Below, in pieces: positions 1 through 8,730 of a stretch of 64,000 bases of DNA. Source of the stretch: Chitinophaga pinensis (lineage in GTDB: Bacteria > Pseudomonadota > Gammaproteobacteria > Burkholderiales > Burkholderiaceae_C); NCBI GenBank assembly GCA_943326015.2, contig CALPRQ020000014.1, positions 1 to 64,000 of the forward strand, in the 5' to 3' direction. The position numbers were made by a program, and so were the translations under genes. The notes beneath the pieces were generated by a model. The model was not told the DNA's origin, did not search any database, and saw nothing but the letters and a program-made list of their open reading frames with translations. Each line of letters opens with the position of its first letter. The first letter of the stretch is position 1.

Positions 1-2243
1 AGCAGCCGCGTGGCGTTGAGCGACTCGCTGACATAGCCCCGCATCTTCTCGCCCAGTGCCTCGCGGCTCATGAGCTGCAGATAGCCCATCACCCCGTTGA
101 TCGGCGTGCGGATCTCGTGGCTCATGTTCGCCAGGAACTGGCTCTTGGCACGGTTGGCCGCCTCGGAGGCCTCCTTGACCTGGGTCACATCGGCCGCCAC
201 CACGTAGAAACCCAGCACCGTGCCGTCGAGCTGGTCCGGAATGTAGTTCAGCAACAGGTGCACTGGCCGCTGGTGCACCTCGCTGTACACCAGCTGCTCA
301 AAGCCCTGCCGTTCGCCGTCCAAGGCTTTCTGTATCCTGGGCCACGCCGACTCAAAGCGTTTCGGCCCCAGCATCTGGCTGACCGGCATGCCCACCAGCT
401 GCTCGCGCGGCACGGCATACCATTCGGATGCGGTGCGGTTGGCAAAACGCATGCGCAGGCTGGCGTCGACATAGCCGATGACCATGGGAATATTGTCCAG
501 CACCGCTTCCAGGTCGCGTTTGCCTTGCGACAAAGCCTGCTGCAAGCGCTTGAGTTCCCCGATGTCATGCACGGTGGCATGACCTTGCAGGAAGCGGCCT
601 TGCGGGTCGTACACGGCCGAGGCCATCAGCTGGGCATGCAGGATGCTGCCGTCCTTGCGCATGAAGTCCAGCTCCACACTGTCGACCTTGCCGGCGTCCG
701 TGATCTGGGCGAAATGGCGACGGAATGCGGCGATGCTGCCGTCCAGCAGCCGATCGAAATGGCGCCGGAACACTGGAATGCTGTCGGGTGCCAGCAAATC
801 TGTCAGGCGCAACAGGCCTTCCACCTCGGCGCGATCGTAGCCCAGCCAGTGCAACTGGGTATCGTTCAGGCGCAGGACGCTGCCAGTGGCCGACAAGGTC
901 AGGAAACCTGCCGGCGAGTTGTTGTAGAGATCCTGCGACGTGGCCAGCGCATTGTGCAGGTCGGTCACATCGTGGAACCAGGCCAGGGCAGCCTTCTGGC
1001 CCTGGAAATCAATCACGACATAGCTGGTCTTGGCCCAGATGGTTGGCAGTTCTGGACGGCTGGGCACATGCAGCGCCACCAGGCGGTCCCTGACGATGCC
1101 ATGAAGCCGCAGTTCCTCGTTGATCTGCTGGAATTGCTCCGGATCGACGTAGAAGCCCGACACATCGACATCGCTCTCGGTGCCGGGCTCCAGCCGGAAG
1201 CTGTCGCGGTAACGGTGGTTGACGAACAGGATGCGGTGGTCGTCCAGCGTGGCCACGCGCACGGCCGAAGGAGCGCTTTCCAGCAGCGAAAGCGTTTCCA
1301 CCAGCTGCTGGATCACGGCATCGAGCAGCTGCTGATTTTCCTGATCCAGCCGCTGGTTGGATCGCAACAGGGTGGCGAGCAGCATCGGGAAGGTGGCTGA
1401 CACCAGCATGGGCATGAAAAAGCTGAGCTGGGCATAGCCGGACGGATCAGACCTCTGCCACCCCACGGATTGCACCGCGACGATGACCAGGCCCTGCAAG
1501 AAGATGGTCCAGCCTGCCATGCCAAATCCCCCGACCACGACGGCCAGGGTGGAAGCGGAAATGACATACACATAGGGATAGGGCAGGTAGAGCAGGCCCA
1601 GGGCTGACACCACCAGGCTGAGCAGCAGCACCGCCGCGCCGCCATAAGCCCGCCGCGCCGAAGTGAAGGCACTCAAACTGCCGGTGCGCAGCCAATGCAA
1701 GCCCAGCGGCAGCAGCGTCACGACACCAAACAGCGACCCGAGAAATTCGGTCAACCAGAGCCTGTGCCAGGCCGGTGCGCCATGCCATGACAATATGGCC
1801 GTGGTCACTGCTGCGCCCACAGCGCCCGGCAACACGCCCACCACCACCGCGGCCCGCAAATAGCGCAAGGGCAAGCCCAGGGTCTGCTGCCTGCGGTTGA
1901 ACAGCCCCAACAGATGAGCCGACAAAGCCACTTCCAGCAGACTGCCCGACAGGTGAGACAAGACCTTTTCCCTGCCATCCCCGTAGAAGCCGTGGACCAG
2001 GACATCGGCCAAGCCTGCCATGGCCAGCAACCAGGGCCAGTCACGCCTGGGGCGAACCTGCATCAGGACGGCGGCGGCGAAGCCGGACCACCAGATGGTA
2101 GCCAAGCTGCCAGGCTGACGCGACAGGGCAATGCTACCCACGGCCAGCAGGGCATATAGTCCCAAGGTCCAGCCAAGCGCCATGGACAACGACAGGGCGG
2201 GCGCTGACTGCTTCCCGGAAAGGGATGGCAGGAAAATTGTCAT
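1..2243 (-). CDS. MASE1-like multi-PAS sensor histidine kinase (C-terminus outside window)
   Basis: The reading frame is open from an ATG at 2243 to the left edge, 747 visible residues. Residues ~15-285 form a polytopic membrane sensor with an early IWW motif, like MASE1. Three PAS-like regions follow (~310-420, 425-540, 555-680), then a HisKA dimerisation helix with SHEIRTP; the phospho-acceptor is His709 (codon 117-119). The ATPase domain, and any receiver, lie beyond the edge. The kinase should autophosphorylate in response to a membrane or cytoplasmic cue. It diverges from the polysaccharide operon beginning at 2413, so control of that operon is a reasonable inference, but no output partner can be assigned. 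MASE1 identity rests on pattern only; the HisKA call is firm. Confidence 0.85.
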   Translation of the reverse strand, partial: MTIFLPSLSGKQSAPALSLSMALGWTLGLYALLAVGSIALSRQPGSLATIWWSGFAAAVLMQVRPRRDWPWLLAMAGLADVLVHGFYGDGREKVLSHLSGSLLEVALSAHLLGLFNRRQQTLGLPLRYLRAAVVVGVLPGAVGAAVTTAILSWHGAPAWHRLWLTEFLGSLFGVVTLLPLGLHWLRTGSLSAFTSARRAYGGAAVLLLSLVVSALGLLYLPYPYVYVISASTLAVVVGGFGMAGWTIFLQGLVIVAVQSVGWQRSDPSGYAQLSFFMPMLVSATFPMLLATLLRSNQRLDQENQQLLDAVIQQLVETLSLLESAPSAVRVATLDDHRILFVNHRYRDSFRLEPGTESDVDVSGFYVDPEQFQQINEELRLHGIVRDRLVALHVPSRPELPTIWAKTSYVVIDFQGQKAALAWFHDVTDLHNALATSQDLYNNSPAGFLTLSATGSVLRLNDTQLHWLGYDRAEVEGLLRLTDLLAPDSIPVFRRHFDRLLDGSIAAFRRHFAQITDAGKVDSVELDFMRKDGSILHAQLMASAVYDPQGRFLQGHATVHDIGELKRLQQALSQGKRDLEAVLDNIPMVIGYVDASLRMRFANRTASEWYAVPREQLVGMPVSQMLGPKRFESAWPRIQKALDGERQGFEQLVYSEVHQRPVHLLLNYIPDQLDGTVLGFYVVAADVTQVKEASEAANRAKSQFLANMSHEIRTPINGVMGYLQLMSREALGEKMRGYVSESLNATRL

Positions 2244-2412
2244 AGCGCGCATTTTCGCCGATTACATTTGAATACTTTACTTACAATTAAAAAATTCACA
2301 ACCCGTTTACAAGCTGGTAGGGCAATCGTCACTTGCCAGGTGTTTGCCTTCGCGACACCAGCGCAGTAACCGGGCTTGTTGTAATCACAACCTGTATCCT
2401 AGGCTCCGCACC
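2244..2412. promoter_or_regulatory. Divergent control region, kinase / polysaccharide operon
   Basis: This AT-rich 169 bp gap separates the start codons of the sensor kinase (minus) and the sugar transferase (plus), so it should hold both promoters. A short inverted repeat, GTTGT-AATC-ACAAC, lies about 20 bp before the plus-strand ATG and could be an operator. I see no convincing sigma-70 or sigma-54 consensus. Confidence 0.45.
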
Positions 2413-3165
2413 ATGATGGCTACCTCCACTTCCGACACCGGTCCCGTCCGCCCGCTGGACGACCAGGCCCTGCGCGCGCTGCAGCAGCGCCTGGACGTGT
2501 CACCACGCAAACTGGCCTGGCTGCGCGTGCGTTTTCTGCTGCTGCGCCTGTCGCGGGCCGGCGGGGGCCTGGTCAAGCGGCTGATCGATGTACTGGTAGC
2601 CAGTGCGGCACTCTTGCTGTTGCTGCCCTTGCTGCTGCTGATTGCACTGCTCATCAAGGCGACCGATGGCGGGCCGGTGCTGTTCTGGCAGGTCCGGGTG
2701 GGGAAATGGGGCAGAGCCTTCCCTTTTCCCAAGTTCCGGTCCATGGTGGTGGATGCTGAAGCGGTCCGAGCCAAACTGCTGGCTGCCAACCAGCATGGCG
2801 ACCAGGGCATCACGTTCAAGATGAAGCGCGACCCCCGCGTCACCTGGATCGGGCACTTCATCCGCAAGACCAGCATCGACGAATTGCCGCAATTGTGGTG
2901 CGTGATCAAGGGCGACATGTCGCTGGTCGGCCCGCGCCCGGCACTGGTGAGCGAAGTGGAGCGCTACACGCTGGACAACCGGCGCCGACTCGACATCACG
3001 CCGGGCCTGACCTGCATCTGGCAGGTGTCGGGGCGCTCGGAAATCCCGTTCGACGAGCAGTGCCGCATGGACGTGCAGTACATCGAAGAACAAAGCGTGA
3101 TGGCCGACCTGCGCCTGCTGCTCAAGACGGTTCCGGCCGTGATCACCGGACGCGGAGCCTATTGA
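2413..3165 (+). CDS. Undecaprenyl-phosphate sugar-1-phosphate transferase (WcaJ/ExoY type)
   Basis: This enzyme starts repeat-unit assembly by moving a sugar-1-phosphate from its nucleotide onto undecaprenyl phosphate at the inner membrane. The 250-residue protein has one hydrophobic hairpin at ~58-82 and the family core: KFRSM at ~107, the acidic pair of SIDELPQ at ~156-157, GDMSLVGPRP ending ~176, and GLTCIWQVSGR. It is the short one-hairpin form without an N-terminal four-helix domain. A TTG at 2344 would give a longer ORF, but the ATG at 2413 starts a more plausible N-terminus. It is the first gene of the plus-strand operon, and the next gene begins one base after its stop. The sugar cannot be told from sequence. 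Confidence 0.92.
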   Translation: MMATSTSDTGPVRPLDDQALRALQQRLDVSPRKLAWLRVRFLLLRLSRAGGGLVKRLIDVLVASAALLLLLPLLLLIALLIKATDGGPVLFWQVRVGKWGRAFPFPKFRSMVVDAEAVRAKLLAANQHGDQGITFKMKRDPRVTWIGHFIRKTSIDELPQLWCVIKGDMSLVGPRPALVSEVERYTLDNRRRLDITPGLTCIWQVSGRSEIPFDEQCRMDVQYIEEQSVMADLRLLLKTVPAVITGRGAY

Positions 3166-3166
3166 C

Positions 3167-4273
3167 ATGACAACTCCGGTCATCTGTCTTTTTGGTTTGC
3201 CGTTTGACGTTGTGACCATGGACGAAACGGTGCACCGGGTTCGCCAAGCCGCGCGCACCCGGCAGCGGCTTTTCCTGTCAACGCCCAACCTCAACTTCCT
3301 GATCGGTTGCGTGCGCAATGCAGCATTTCGGCAGTCGGTCATTGACAGCGACATGAGTGTGGCCGATGGCATGCCGCTGGTCTGGATGGCTCGCCTGCTG
3401 GGCGTGCCCTTGCCTGAACGTGTCACGGGTTCAGGCCTGTTCGAGCGCTTGCGAACCGATCCGCTGCTTCCCGGCGAAGCCCCAATCAAGGTGTACTTCT
3501 TCGGCGGCCCGCCGGGTGTCGCCCAAGCTGCGGGGCAGAACCTGAACGCCAAGGACGGCGGCTTGATCTGTGTCGGCCATGAGACTCCTGGCTTCGGCTC
3601 GGTCGAGGACATGAGCCGCCCTGACGTTCTGACACGCATCAATGCCAGTGGTGCCGATTTTCTCATCGTCGCACTGGGGGCCGTCAAGGGGCAGGCCTGG
3701 ATCCAGCACAACCGCACCAGACTACGGGTGCCGGTCATCAGCCATCTCGGGGCCGTGGTCAACTTTGCCGCTGGAACCGTCAACCGGGCTCCTGCATGGA
3801 TGCAAAAAACCGGGCTGGAATGGCTGTGGCGCATCAAGGAGGAACCCACGCTGTGGCGCCGCTACTGGAGTGACGGCAGGGCCCTGCTCAGCCTGGTATT
3901 CGGTCAGCTGCTGCCGCATGCACTCTGGTTGCGCCGGCATTCATCGCAGAGACCGGCTGGCGCAACCCTGACCAGCGAATCCGGTTTCAATCGCCTGGGC
4001 ATCCAGGGCCTCATTCCTGACCCGGTGCCAACCGCGCTTCTGTCCACGCTGCAGCAGGCGGCGGCGCTCGACCAGCCGCTGTTACTGGATCTGACCCAGG
4101 CGATCGGTTTTGGCCCTGCTTTTGCCGGTGAGCTGCTGCGCCTGGAAAAAGCGCTCCGGCTGGGCGGTCAAGGCCTGCGCATCGAACCCCTGTCATCACC
4201 CATGCAGCGTCTGTTCGATTGGAACGGGCTGAACAGCCTGATTGCAACACCAGCGGCAGGTTCAGGAAGGTGA
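3167..4273 (+). CDS. WecG/TagA/CpsF-family glycosyltransferase with STAS-like tail
   Basis: Residues 1-250 match GT26 (WecG/TagA/CpsF), which typically adds the second sugar (e.g. ManNAc) to a lipid-linked primer: STPNLNF near 40, SVADGMPLVW at 64-73, FFGG at ~111 and GAVVNFAAGT near 195. The usual family length is about 240-260, so ~100 extra residues are present. Residues ~275-360 read as a STAS fold: hydrophobic strand LLLDLTQ, a helix, then GLRIEPLSSPMQRLFDWNGL. Aligned to the separate STAS protein at 5906, the DSSG phosphorylation site is replaced by GPA, so this copy should not be switchable by phosphorylation. A docking role toward the partner-switch proteins downstream is inference. 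Confidence 0.85.
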   Translation: MTTPVICLFGLPFDVVTMDETVHRVRQAARTRQRLFLSTPNLNFLIGCVRNAAFRQSVIDSDMSVADGMPLVWMARLLGVPLPERVTGSGLFERLRTDPLLPGEAPIKVYFFGGPPGVAQAAGQNLNAKDGGLICVGHETPGFGSVEDMSRPDVLTRINASGADFLIVALGAVKGQAWIQHNRTRLRVPVISHLGAVVNFAAGTVNRAPAWMQKTGLEWLWRIKEEPTLWRRYWSDGRALLSLVFGQLLPHALWLRRHSSQRPAGATLTSESGFNRLGIQGLIPDPVPTALLSTLQQAAALDQPLLLDLTQAIGFGPAFAGELLRLEKALRLGGQGLRIEPLSSPMQRLFDWNGLNSLIATPAAGSGR

Positions 4274-4412
4274 TGGGCATGGGCGAATTGTTCGATTACT
4301 ACTCTGGTAATATCCCAAATGGCCTGCGGTGGAGGCACCGCTCCGGGCTGGAATGGGGGTTCATGACACGCGTGCTGGACGACCGGCTGTGCGGCAACAT
4401 GCGAGGAAAACC

Positions 4413-5900
4413 GTGAGCACAACGCAGATGGAAACCGCCATCCTGCTGACCGATTGGACCAGCCCGCATCCAAGTTCCGGCGGGCACAAGTTGTGCTCCT
4501 CCCTGACGCCTTTGCTGGGCAAGCCACTGCTGCAGCGCAGTCTGGAGAACCTGGTCCTGCTCGGCTGCAAACAGGTCCATGTATTCCTGGGTGACAACCC
4601 GGGCCCGGTACGGGAATTGCTGGGCAACGGCGAACGCTGGGGCGTGCAACTGCACTACCACTACCTGCAGCTGGATCAGGACCTGCCGGCCAACCTGCGC
4701 CGCCTGCAGCTGGACGAGGCCACCCAGTACTGGCTGGCCTGTGACGACCGGGTACAGGCAATGCCGACGCCTCTCAACAGCAACGCGGCTGGCTACTGGG
4801 CAACGGCAAGCGAGCGCCGTTGGGCTGGGCTGGGCTGCTTCAGCGGCAACTGGCTGAATACGCTGCAAGGCTGCTGCAACCGGCAAGACTTTGAAAACCG
4901 GTTGCAGGCCTCCCCTGCCATCCAATGGACGCCAGTGGCGCAGCCCCTGTCATGCGAATCCGACGCCGACTTCCTGCGCAGTGCCCGGGCCTGCCTGGAC
5001 GCCAACCCATCCGGAACCCCAGACAACATTCACATTGGCCGCAGCGCGGTCATTCACCCCTCGGCCGTGCTGAAAGGCCCGGTGTGGATCGGACATCTGG
5101 CGCATGTGAGTGCCGGAGTGCAACTGGGTCCCTACACGGTGCTGGAACATGGCGCCGTGGTGGACCAGGGCGCCGCAGTGCAGAACAGCGTGGTCGTGCC
5201 CGACACCTACGTGGGCATGGAACTCAACCTGTACCATTGCGTGGCCGCTCCCGGCCGCCTGGCCAGAGTGGACCAGGATGTGGTGCTCGATGAGCTGGAT
5301 CCGACGCTGCTGACCTCGGTACGGGCATCGCGCGGCATCAAGCGGCCGGCACCGCCCCTGCGCATGGCCCTGCGGCTGCTCAAGATCGCCTTGCTGCCGC
5401 TGTGGTGGTGGGGCCGTCGGGTGCTGCGCTCGAACCGGCAGAAAGCCCCCATCGAACGCATGCGCCTGCTGCGCCCCGGCGGCGGCCCTGGACAAACCCA
5501 GACGCTGCACCTGGCCAACACGCTCGGTGCGATCGATGCCGGCGAGCCTGTCGCCCTGACCCAGCATTTCGTGCACACCTTCTATCCGGGACTGTCCGCC
5601 GTGGTGCGCGGACAACTGGTATTGTGCGGCCCCAGGCTGCGCGAAGCCGACCATGTGACCCATTTACCGGCATACTGGCGCAGCTTGTACGAGCAACACC
5701 CCTGCGGCCTGCTCCACCCCTTCATGCTCGGTGCTGCCTGCCACATGACGGAAGACCCCTACGCCCAGGACATGCTGACCGTGGCTGACAATTCACTGCG
5801 GCTGCGACTGCGGCTGCTGGGCAGCTACCTGAAACAGCTGATTCAGGAACTGCTTGCCCCCCGCACCAGCCATCAACCCAACCTGACTCCTCGGAGATAA
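4413..5900 (+). CDS. Nucleotidyltransferase-like / beta-helix / sugar-transferase-like fusion protein
   Basis: Three regions can be read. The N-terminus resembles a sugar-phosphate nucleotidyltransferase (PLLGKPLLQRSLENL, LGCKQVHVFLGD), but the GxGTR signature is absent. The middle carries hexapeptide repeats of a left-handed beta-helix (IHIGRSAVIHPSAVL, WIGHLAHVSAGVQLG, VLEHGAVV). The C-terminus (~390-480) mirrors the C-terminal half of the sugar transferase at 2413: PGLSAVVRGQLVLCGPR corresponds to PQLWCVIKGDMSLVGPR, and a helix follows, but the catalytic Asp-Glu pair is missing. I chose GTG 4413 because GAGGA lies 5-6 bases upstream; ATG 4428 is an alternative, and the 139 bp before it shows no gene. 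It may be a scaffold or regulatory pseudoenzyme; no activity is assigned. Confidence 0.75.
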   Translation: MSTTQMETAILLTDWTSPHPSSGGHKLCSSLTPLLGKPLLQRSLENLVLLGCKQVHVFLGDNPGPVRELLGNGERWGVQLHYHYLQLDQDLPANLRRLQLDEATQYWLACDDRVQAMPTPLNSNAAGYWATASERRWAGLGCFSGNWLNTLQGCCNRQDFENRLQASPAIQWTPVAQPLSCESDADFLRSARACLDANPSGTPDNIHIGRSAVIHPSAVLKGPVWIGHLAHVSAGVQLGPYTVLEHGAVVDQGAAVQNSVVVPDTYVGMELNLYHCVAAPGRLARVDQDVVLDELDPTLLTSVRASRGIKRPAPPLRMALRLLKIALLPLWWWGRRVLRSNRQKAPIERMRLLRPGGGPGQTQTLHLANTLGAIDAGEPVALTQHFVHTFYPGLSAVVRGQLVLCGPRLREADHVTHLPAYWRSLYEQHPCGLLHPFMLGAACHMTEDPYAQDMLTVADNSLRLRLRLLGSYLKQLIQELLAPRTSHQPNLTPRR

Positions 5901-5905
5901 AGAAC

Positions 5906-6244
5906 ATGCAACTCAAAACCCAATCCCTGACGAACAAGGCAGGCGTCCTGATCACCATCGACTCCGAACACCTGGACGCCGGCAACGCACCGGAGTTCAA
6001 GAAGCTGATCCAGCCCCTGCTGGACGCTCACGACCTGGCGGTGGTGGACATGCAGACGCTGAAATTCGTGGACAGTTCGGGCCTGGGCGCGCTGCTGTCT
6101 TGCCTGCGCAGCATGAACAACAAGCAAAGCCAGCTGATGCTGATCGGCATGAACAAGCCGGTACGCGCCCTGTTCGAGCTGGTGCGCATGCACCGCATCT
6201 TCGCCATCTACAACACGCTGGAAGAAGCGCTCGCCCAAGCGTAA
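5906..6244 (+). CDS. STAS-domain anti-sigma-factor-antagonist-like protein
   Basis: A single-domain STAS protein of 112 residues, the usual size for SpoIIAA/RsbV/SypA/HsbA-like antagonists. The strand-helix switch VDMQTLKFVDSSGLGALL carries the conserved serine pair at 57-58, the expected phosphorylation site. A GGAGA ribosome site precedes the ATG, and the gene starts five bases after the upstream stop. By family knowledge the unphosphorylated form binds a target and the phosphorylated form is released. The next gene encodes both a PP2C phosphatase and an RsbW-like kinase domain, the expected pair of enzymes acting on it. No sigma factor or anti-sigma factor is seen, so the target may be a non-transcriptional component, as for SypA or HsbA. 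Confidence 0.92.
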   Translation: MQLKTQSLTNKAGVLITIDSEHLDAGNAPEFKKLIQPLLDAHDLAVVDMQTLKFVDSSGLGALLSCLRSMNNKQSQLMLIGMNKPVRALFELVRMHRIFAIYNTLEEALAQA

Positions 6245-6255
6245 GCCCCCTTGTC

Positions 6256-8730
6256 ATGCCCGCCATCGCATCCGCTCCATCCGATCCCATCGCCCTGGAC
6301 CAGCTGACGGTCCTGGTCGTTGACGACACCCCGACCAACCGCATCATCGCCGCGTCGGCACTGAAAAAGTATGTCAGGGTGCTGGAAGCGGGCAACGGCC
6401 CCGACGCCATCGAGCTGACCAGGAAACACCGGCCACAGTTGCTGTTGCTCGACGTGATGATGCCGGACATGGACGGCTTCGAGGTGGCAAAACGCCTGCG
6501 CGAAGACCCCAGCACCCAGGACATTCCGATCATCTTCGTGACCGCCATGACGGACCACGAATCGCATATCCGTGGCCTGGCCCTGGGTGCGGTGGACTTT
6601 CTGCACAAGCCCATCAACTCTGATGTCTTGAGAGTGCGGGTGCTCAATGCGCTGGAGCGTGAACAGTTGCGGCGCGAGAGCGAACTCTACCAGCGCCAGC
6701 TGCGTAATTCGCTGGAACAGTTGGCGCAGAACAGCAGCATGCTGGAGGCGATCTTCAACAACCCGAACGAGGTGAAGCTGGTGATCGATCACGACCAGTC
6801 GATCGTCAAGATCAACCAGTACGGACACGCCTTGCTGGAGCCAGCGTTCGGGTCGCTGACCGGGCAGACCCTGGACGCCTTGCACCTGTCGACGCTGGAC
6901 GGTCGAGCCATTGCTGCGTGCGATGTCCTGCGCGGACCTCCCACCTTTGACTGCCACCTCAGCGGCAGCGACGGCACGGTCATGTCGATGGCGGCATCGG
7001 TGCGTCCATTCACCGACCAGGACGGCCGCTCCTTCCATCTGCTGAGCCTGCGCGACATTTCGGGCCAGCTGCAATTGCAGCAGCAAAAGCGCGAGGCCGA
7101 AGAAGCGCGCGAGAACCTGCTGCGCGAGCTGACCCAGCAGAAACACGCACTGGATGAATGTGCGCTGGTCAGCATCTCCGACCGCCAGGGCACCATCACC
7201 TACGTCAACAGCAAGTTCTGCGCCACATCGGGCTATCGGCCGGAAGAACTGCTGGGACAGACCCACCGCATCATCAAGTCGAGCCTGCACCCGGCGGAGT
7301 TCTATGCCGAGATGATGGCCACCATCTACAGCGGGAAGACCTGGCAGGGTGAAGTGGCCAACCGCGCCAAGGACGGTCACATCTACTGGGTTTCCAGCAC
7401 CATCGTTCCCTGGCTGGACAAGGAAGGCTTTCCGGTCAGCTTCCTGGCGATCCGCACCGACATCACGGACCGCGTGCTGGCCAAGCAGCAGCTGATCGAG
7501 GCACAGCAAAAGCAGATGCAGATCGCCGCCGACATCCAGAACCAGTTGCTGTTTGGCCTGCCACCGCAAAATCTGCAAGGGATTTCACTGGCCTGCCACA
7601 GCGAAGGCTCGGAAGGCATCGATGGCGACTTCTACCACTTCCAGCGCTTTGATGATCACCAGGTGGACGTGCTGACCGGCGATGTGATGGGCAAGGGCAT
7701 CGCCGCCGCCCTGATTGCCGCTGGCGTGAGGAGCGCCTACGAACAGGCACTTGTCAAACTGATGTCGGATCAGCAGTTCAATGGCGAGCCTCCCCCGGTG
7801 CAGGCGATCGCGAACGCCATGCATGCCGATCTGATGCAGGAACTGATGCAGCTGGGGCGCTTCGTCACGCTGACCCTGCTGCGGGTGAACCGGCAGAACA
7901 ACAGCGTCACCTGGGTCAACGCCGGACACACGCCCACCCTGCTGGGACGCGCTGCCACGGGTGAGGTGCTGGAGCTGCTGGGCGAGAACCTTCCCATGGG
8001 CGTGCTGCCCGACGAACAATACGTCGAACACCACACCCGGATGCAGGACGGTGACACGCTGCTGCTGTTTTCGGATGGCTTGTCGGAATCAGTCAACCAG
8101 CAGGGCGAGCAATTCGGCGTGGAACGCATCAAGTCGCTGCTGCAAATTGGCGTGACCAAGGCCGCGTACCCGACCATGATGCTCAATTCCTTGCGCAGCG
8201 TGGTGCATGACCACACCGATTTCAGCGTGACACGCGACGACAGCACCGTGGTGGTATTGAAACTCACCCCAACGGTCGAACCAGCCGGTGTTGAGCAGGG
8301 CGGTGCCTGCGTGGAGCAGCACCTCGACCTGCCACGCGATCTGAACGAATTGACACCGCTGCGCCTCGGCATTGAAGCGATATGCGACCAGATGTCCGAG
8401 GAGGACACCCAGATGCTGGTACTGGCCACCTTCGAGGCGGCCACCAACATCGTCCGGCACACACCAGACAAGCTCAAGAAGGCCCCCCTGACCGCCGTGC
8501 TCAAGCGTGGCAAGCAAGGCGTATCGGTGGAGCTGATCCACGAAGGCGAAACCTTCGTGCCCAGCAGTCCTCCCAGCCCGGATTTCAGCGGCAACAGCTT
8601 TGGCGGTTTCGGCCTCTACATCATAGAAAATGCCGTGGACTGGGTGGAGTACATCGAACCCATGCCGGGACTGGCTTCGATACGCCTGTTCAAGTGCTTC
8701 GCCGACGCCACGCATGCAAGCACCGGTTGA
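6256..8730 (+). CDS. Receiver-PAS-PAS-PP2C phosphatase-RsbW-like kinase (SypE/HsbR-like)
   Basis: An 824-residue regulator starting at the ATG 11 bp after the STAS stop. Order: receiver (~17-130; VVDDTPTN, phospho-Asp66 in LLLLDVMMPD, KPINSD); coiled linker; two PAS regions (~155-260 and ~290-400, the second with YVNSKFCATSGY); SpoIIE/PP2C phosphatase (~450-665; GDFYHF, GDVMGKG, NAGHTP, LLLFSDGL); and a GHKL serine-kinase-like ATPase (~680-815; FEAATNIVRHT, GGFGLYIIENAVD). Opposing phosphatase and kinase domains in one receiver protein are the hallmark of SypE and HsbR-type partner switches. The substrate is probably the adjacent STAS protein, and the receiver input probably the hybrid kinase whose gene overlaps its 3' end; both are inferences from position. 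Confidence 0.92.
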   Translation: MPAIASAPSDPIALDQLTVLVVDDTPTNRIIAASALKKYVRVLEAGNGPDAIELTRKHRPQLLLLDVMMPDMDGFEVAKRLREDPSTQDIPIIFVTAMTDHESHIRGLALGAVDFLHKPINSDVLRVRVLNALEREQLRRESELYQRQLRNSLEQLAQNSSMLEAIFNNPNEVKLVIDHDQSIVKINQYGHALLEPAFGSLTGQTLDALHLSTLDGRAIAACDVLRGPPTFDCHLSGSDGTVMSMAASVRPFTDQDGRSFHLLSLRDISGQLQLQQQKREAEEARENLLRELTQQKHALDECALVSISDRQGTITYVNSKFCATSGYRPEELLGQTHRIIKSSLHPAEFYAEMMATIYSGKTWQGEVANRAKDGHIYWVSSTIVPWLDKEGFPVSFLAIRTDITDRVLAKQQLIEAQQKQMQIAADIQNQLLFGLPPQNLQGISLACHSEGSEGIDGDFYHFQRFDDHQVDVLTGDVMGKGIAAALIAAGVRSAYEQALVKLMSDQQFNGEPPPVQAIANAMHADLMQELMQLGRFVTLTLLRVNRQNNSVTWVNAGHTPTLLGRAATGEVLELLGENLPMGVLPDEQYVEHHTRMQDGDTLLLFSDGLSESVNQQGEQFGVERIKSLLQIGVTKAAYPTMMLNSLRSVVHDHTDFSVTRDDSTVVVLKLTPTVEPAGVEQGGACVEQHLDLPRDLNELTPLRLGIEAICDQMSEEDTQMLVLATFEAATNIVRHTPDKLKKAPLTAVLKRGKQGVSVELIHEGETFVPSSPPSPDFSGNSFGGFGLYIIENAVDWVEYIEPMPGLASIRLFKCFADATHASTG

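Noticed and set aside
117-1400. 427-codon plus-strand ORF at the left edge
   Set aside because: Lies antisense to the PAS and HisKA coding frame, which runs open from 2243 to the edge with conserved motifs.
2244-2412. Sigma-54 promoter before the polysaccharide operon
   Set aside because: GG/GC-like pairs occur, but spacing is not the required ten bases.
4219-4416. 65-codon plus-strand ORF bridging two genes
   Set aside because: Overlaps both neighbours and shows no ribosome site or recognisable composition; the gap 4274-4412 is more likely a leader.
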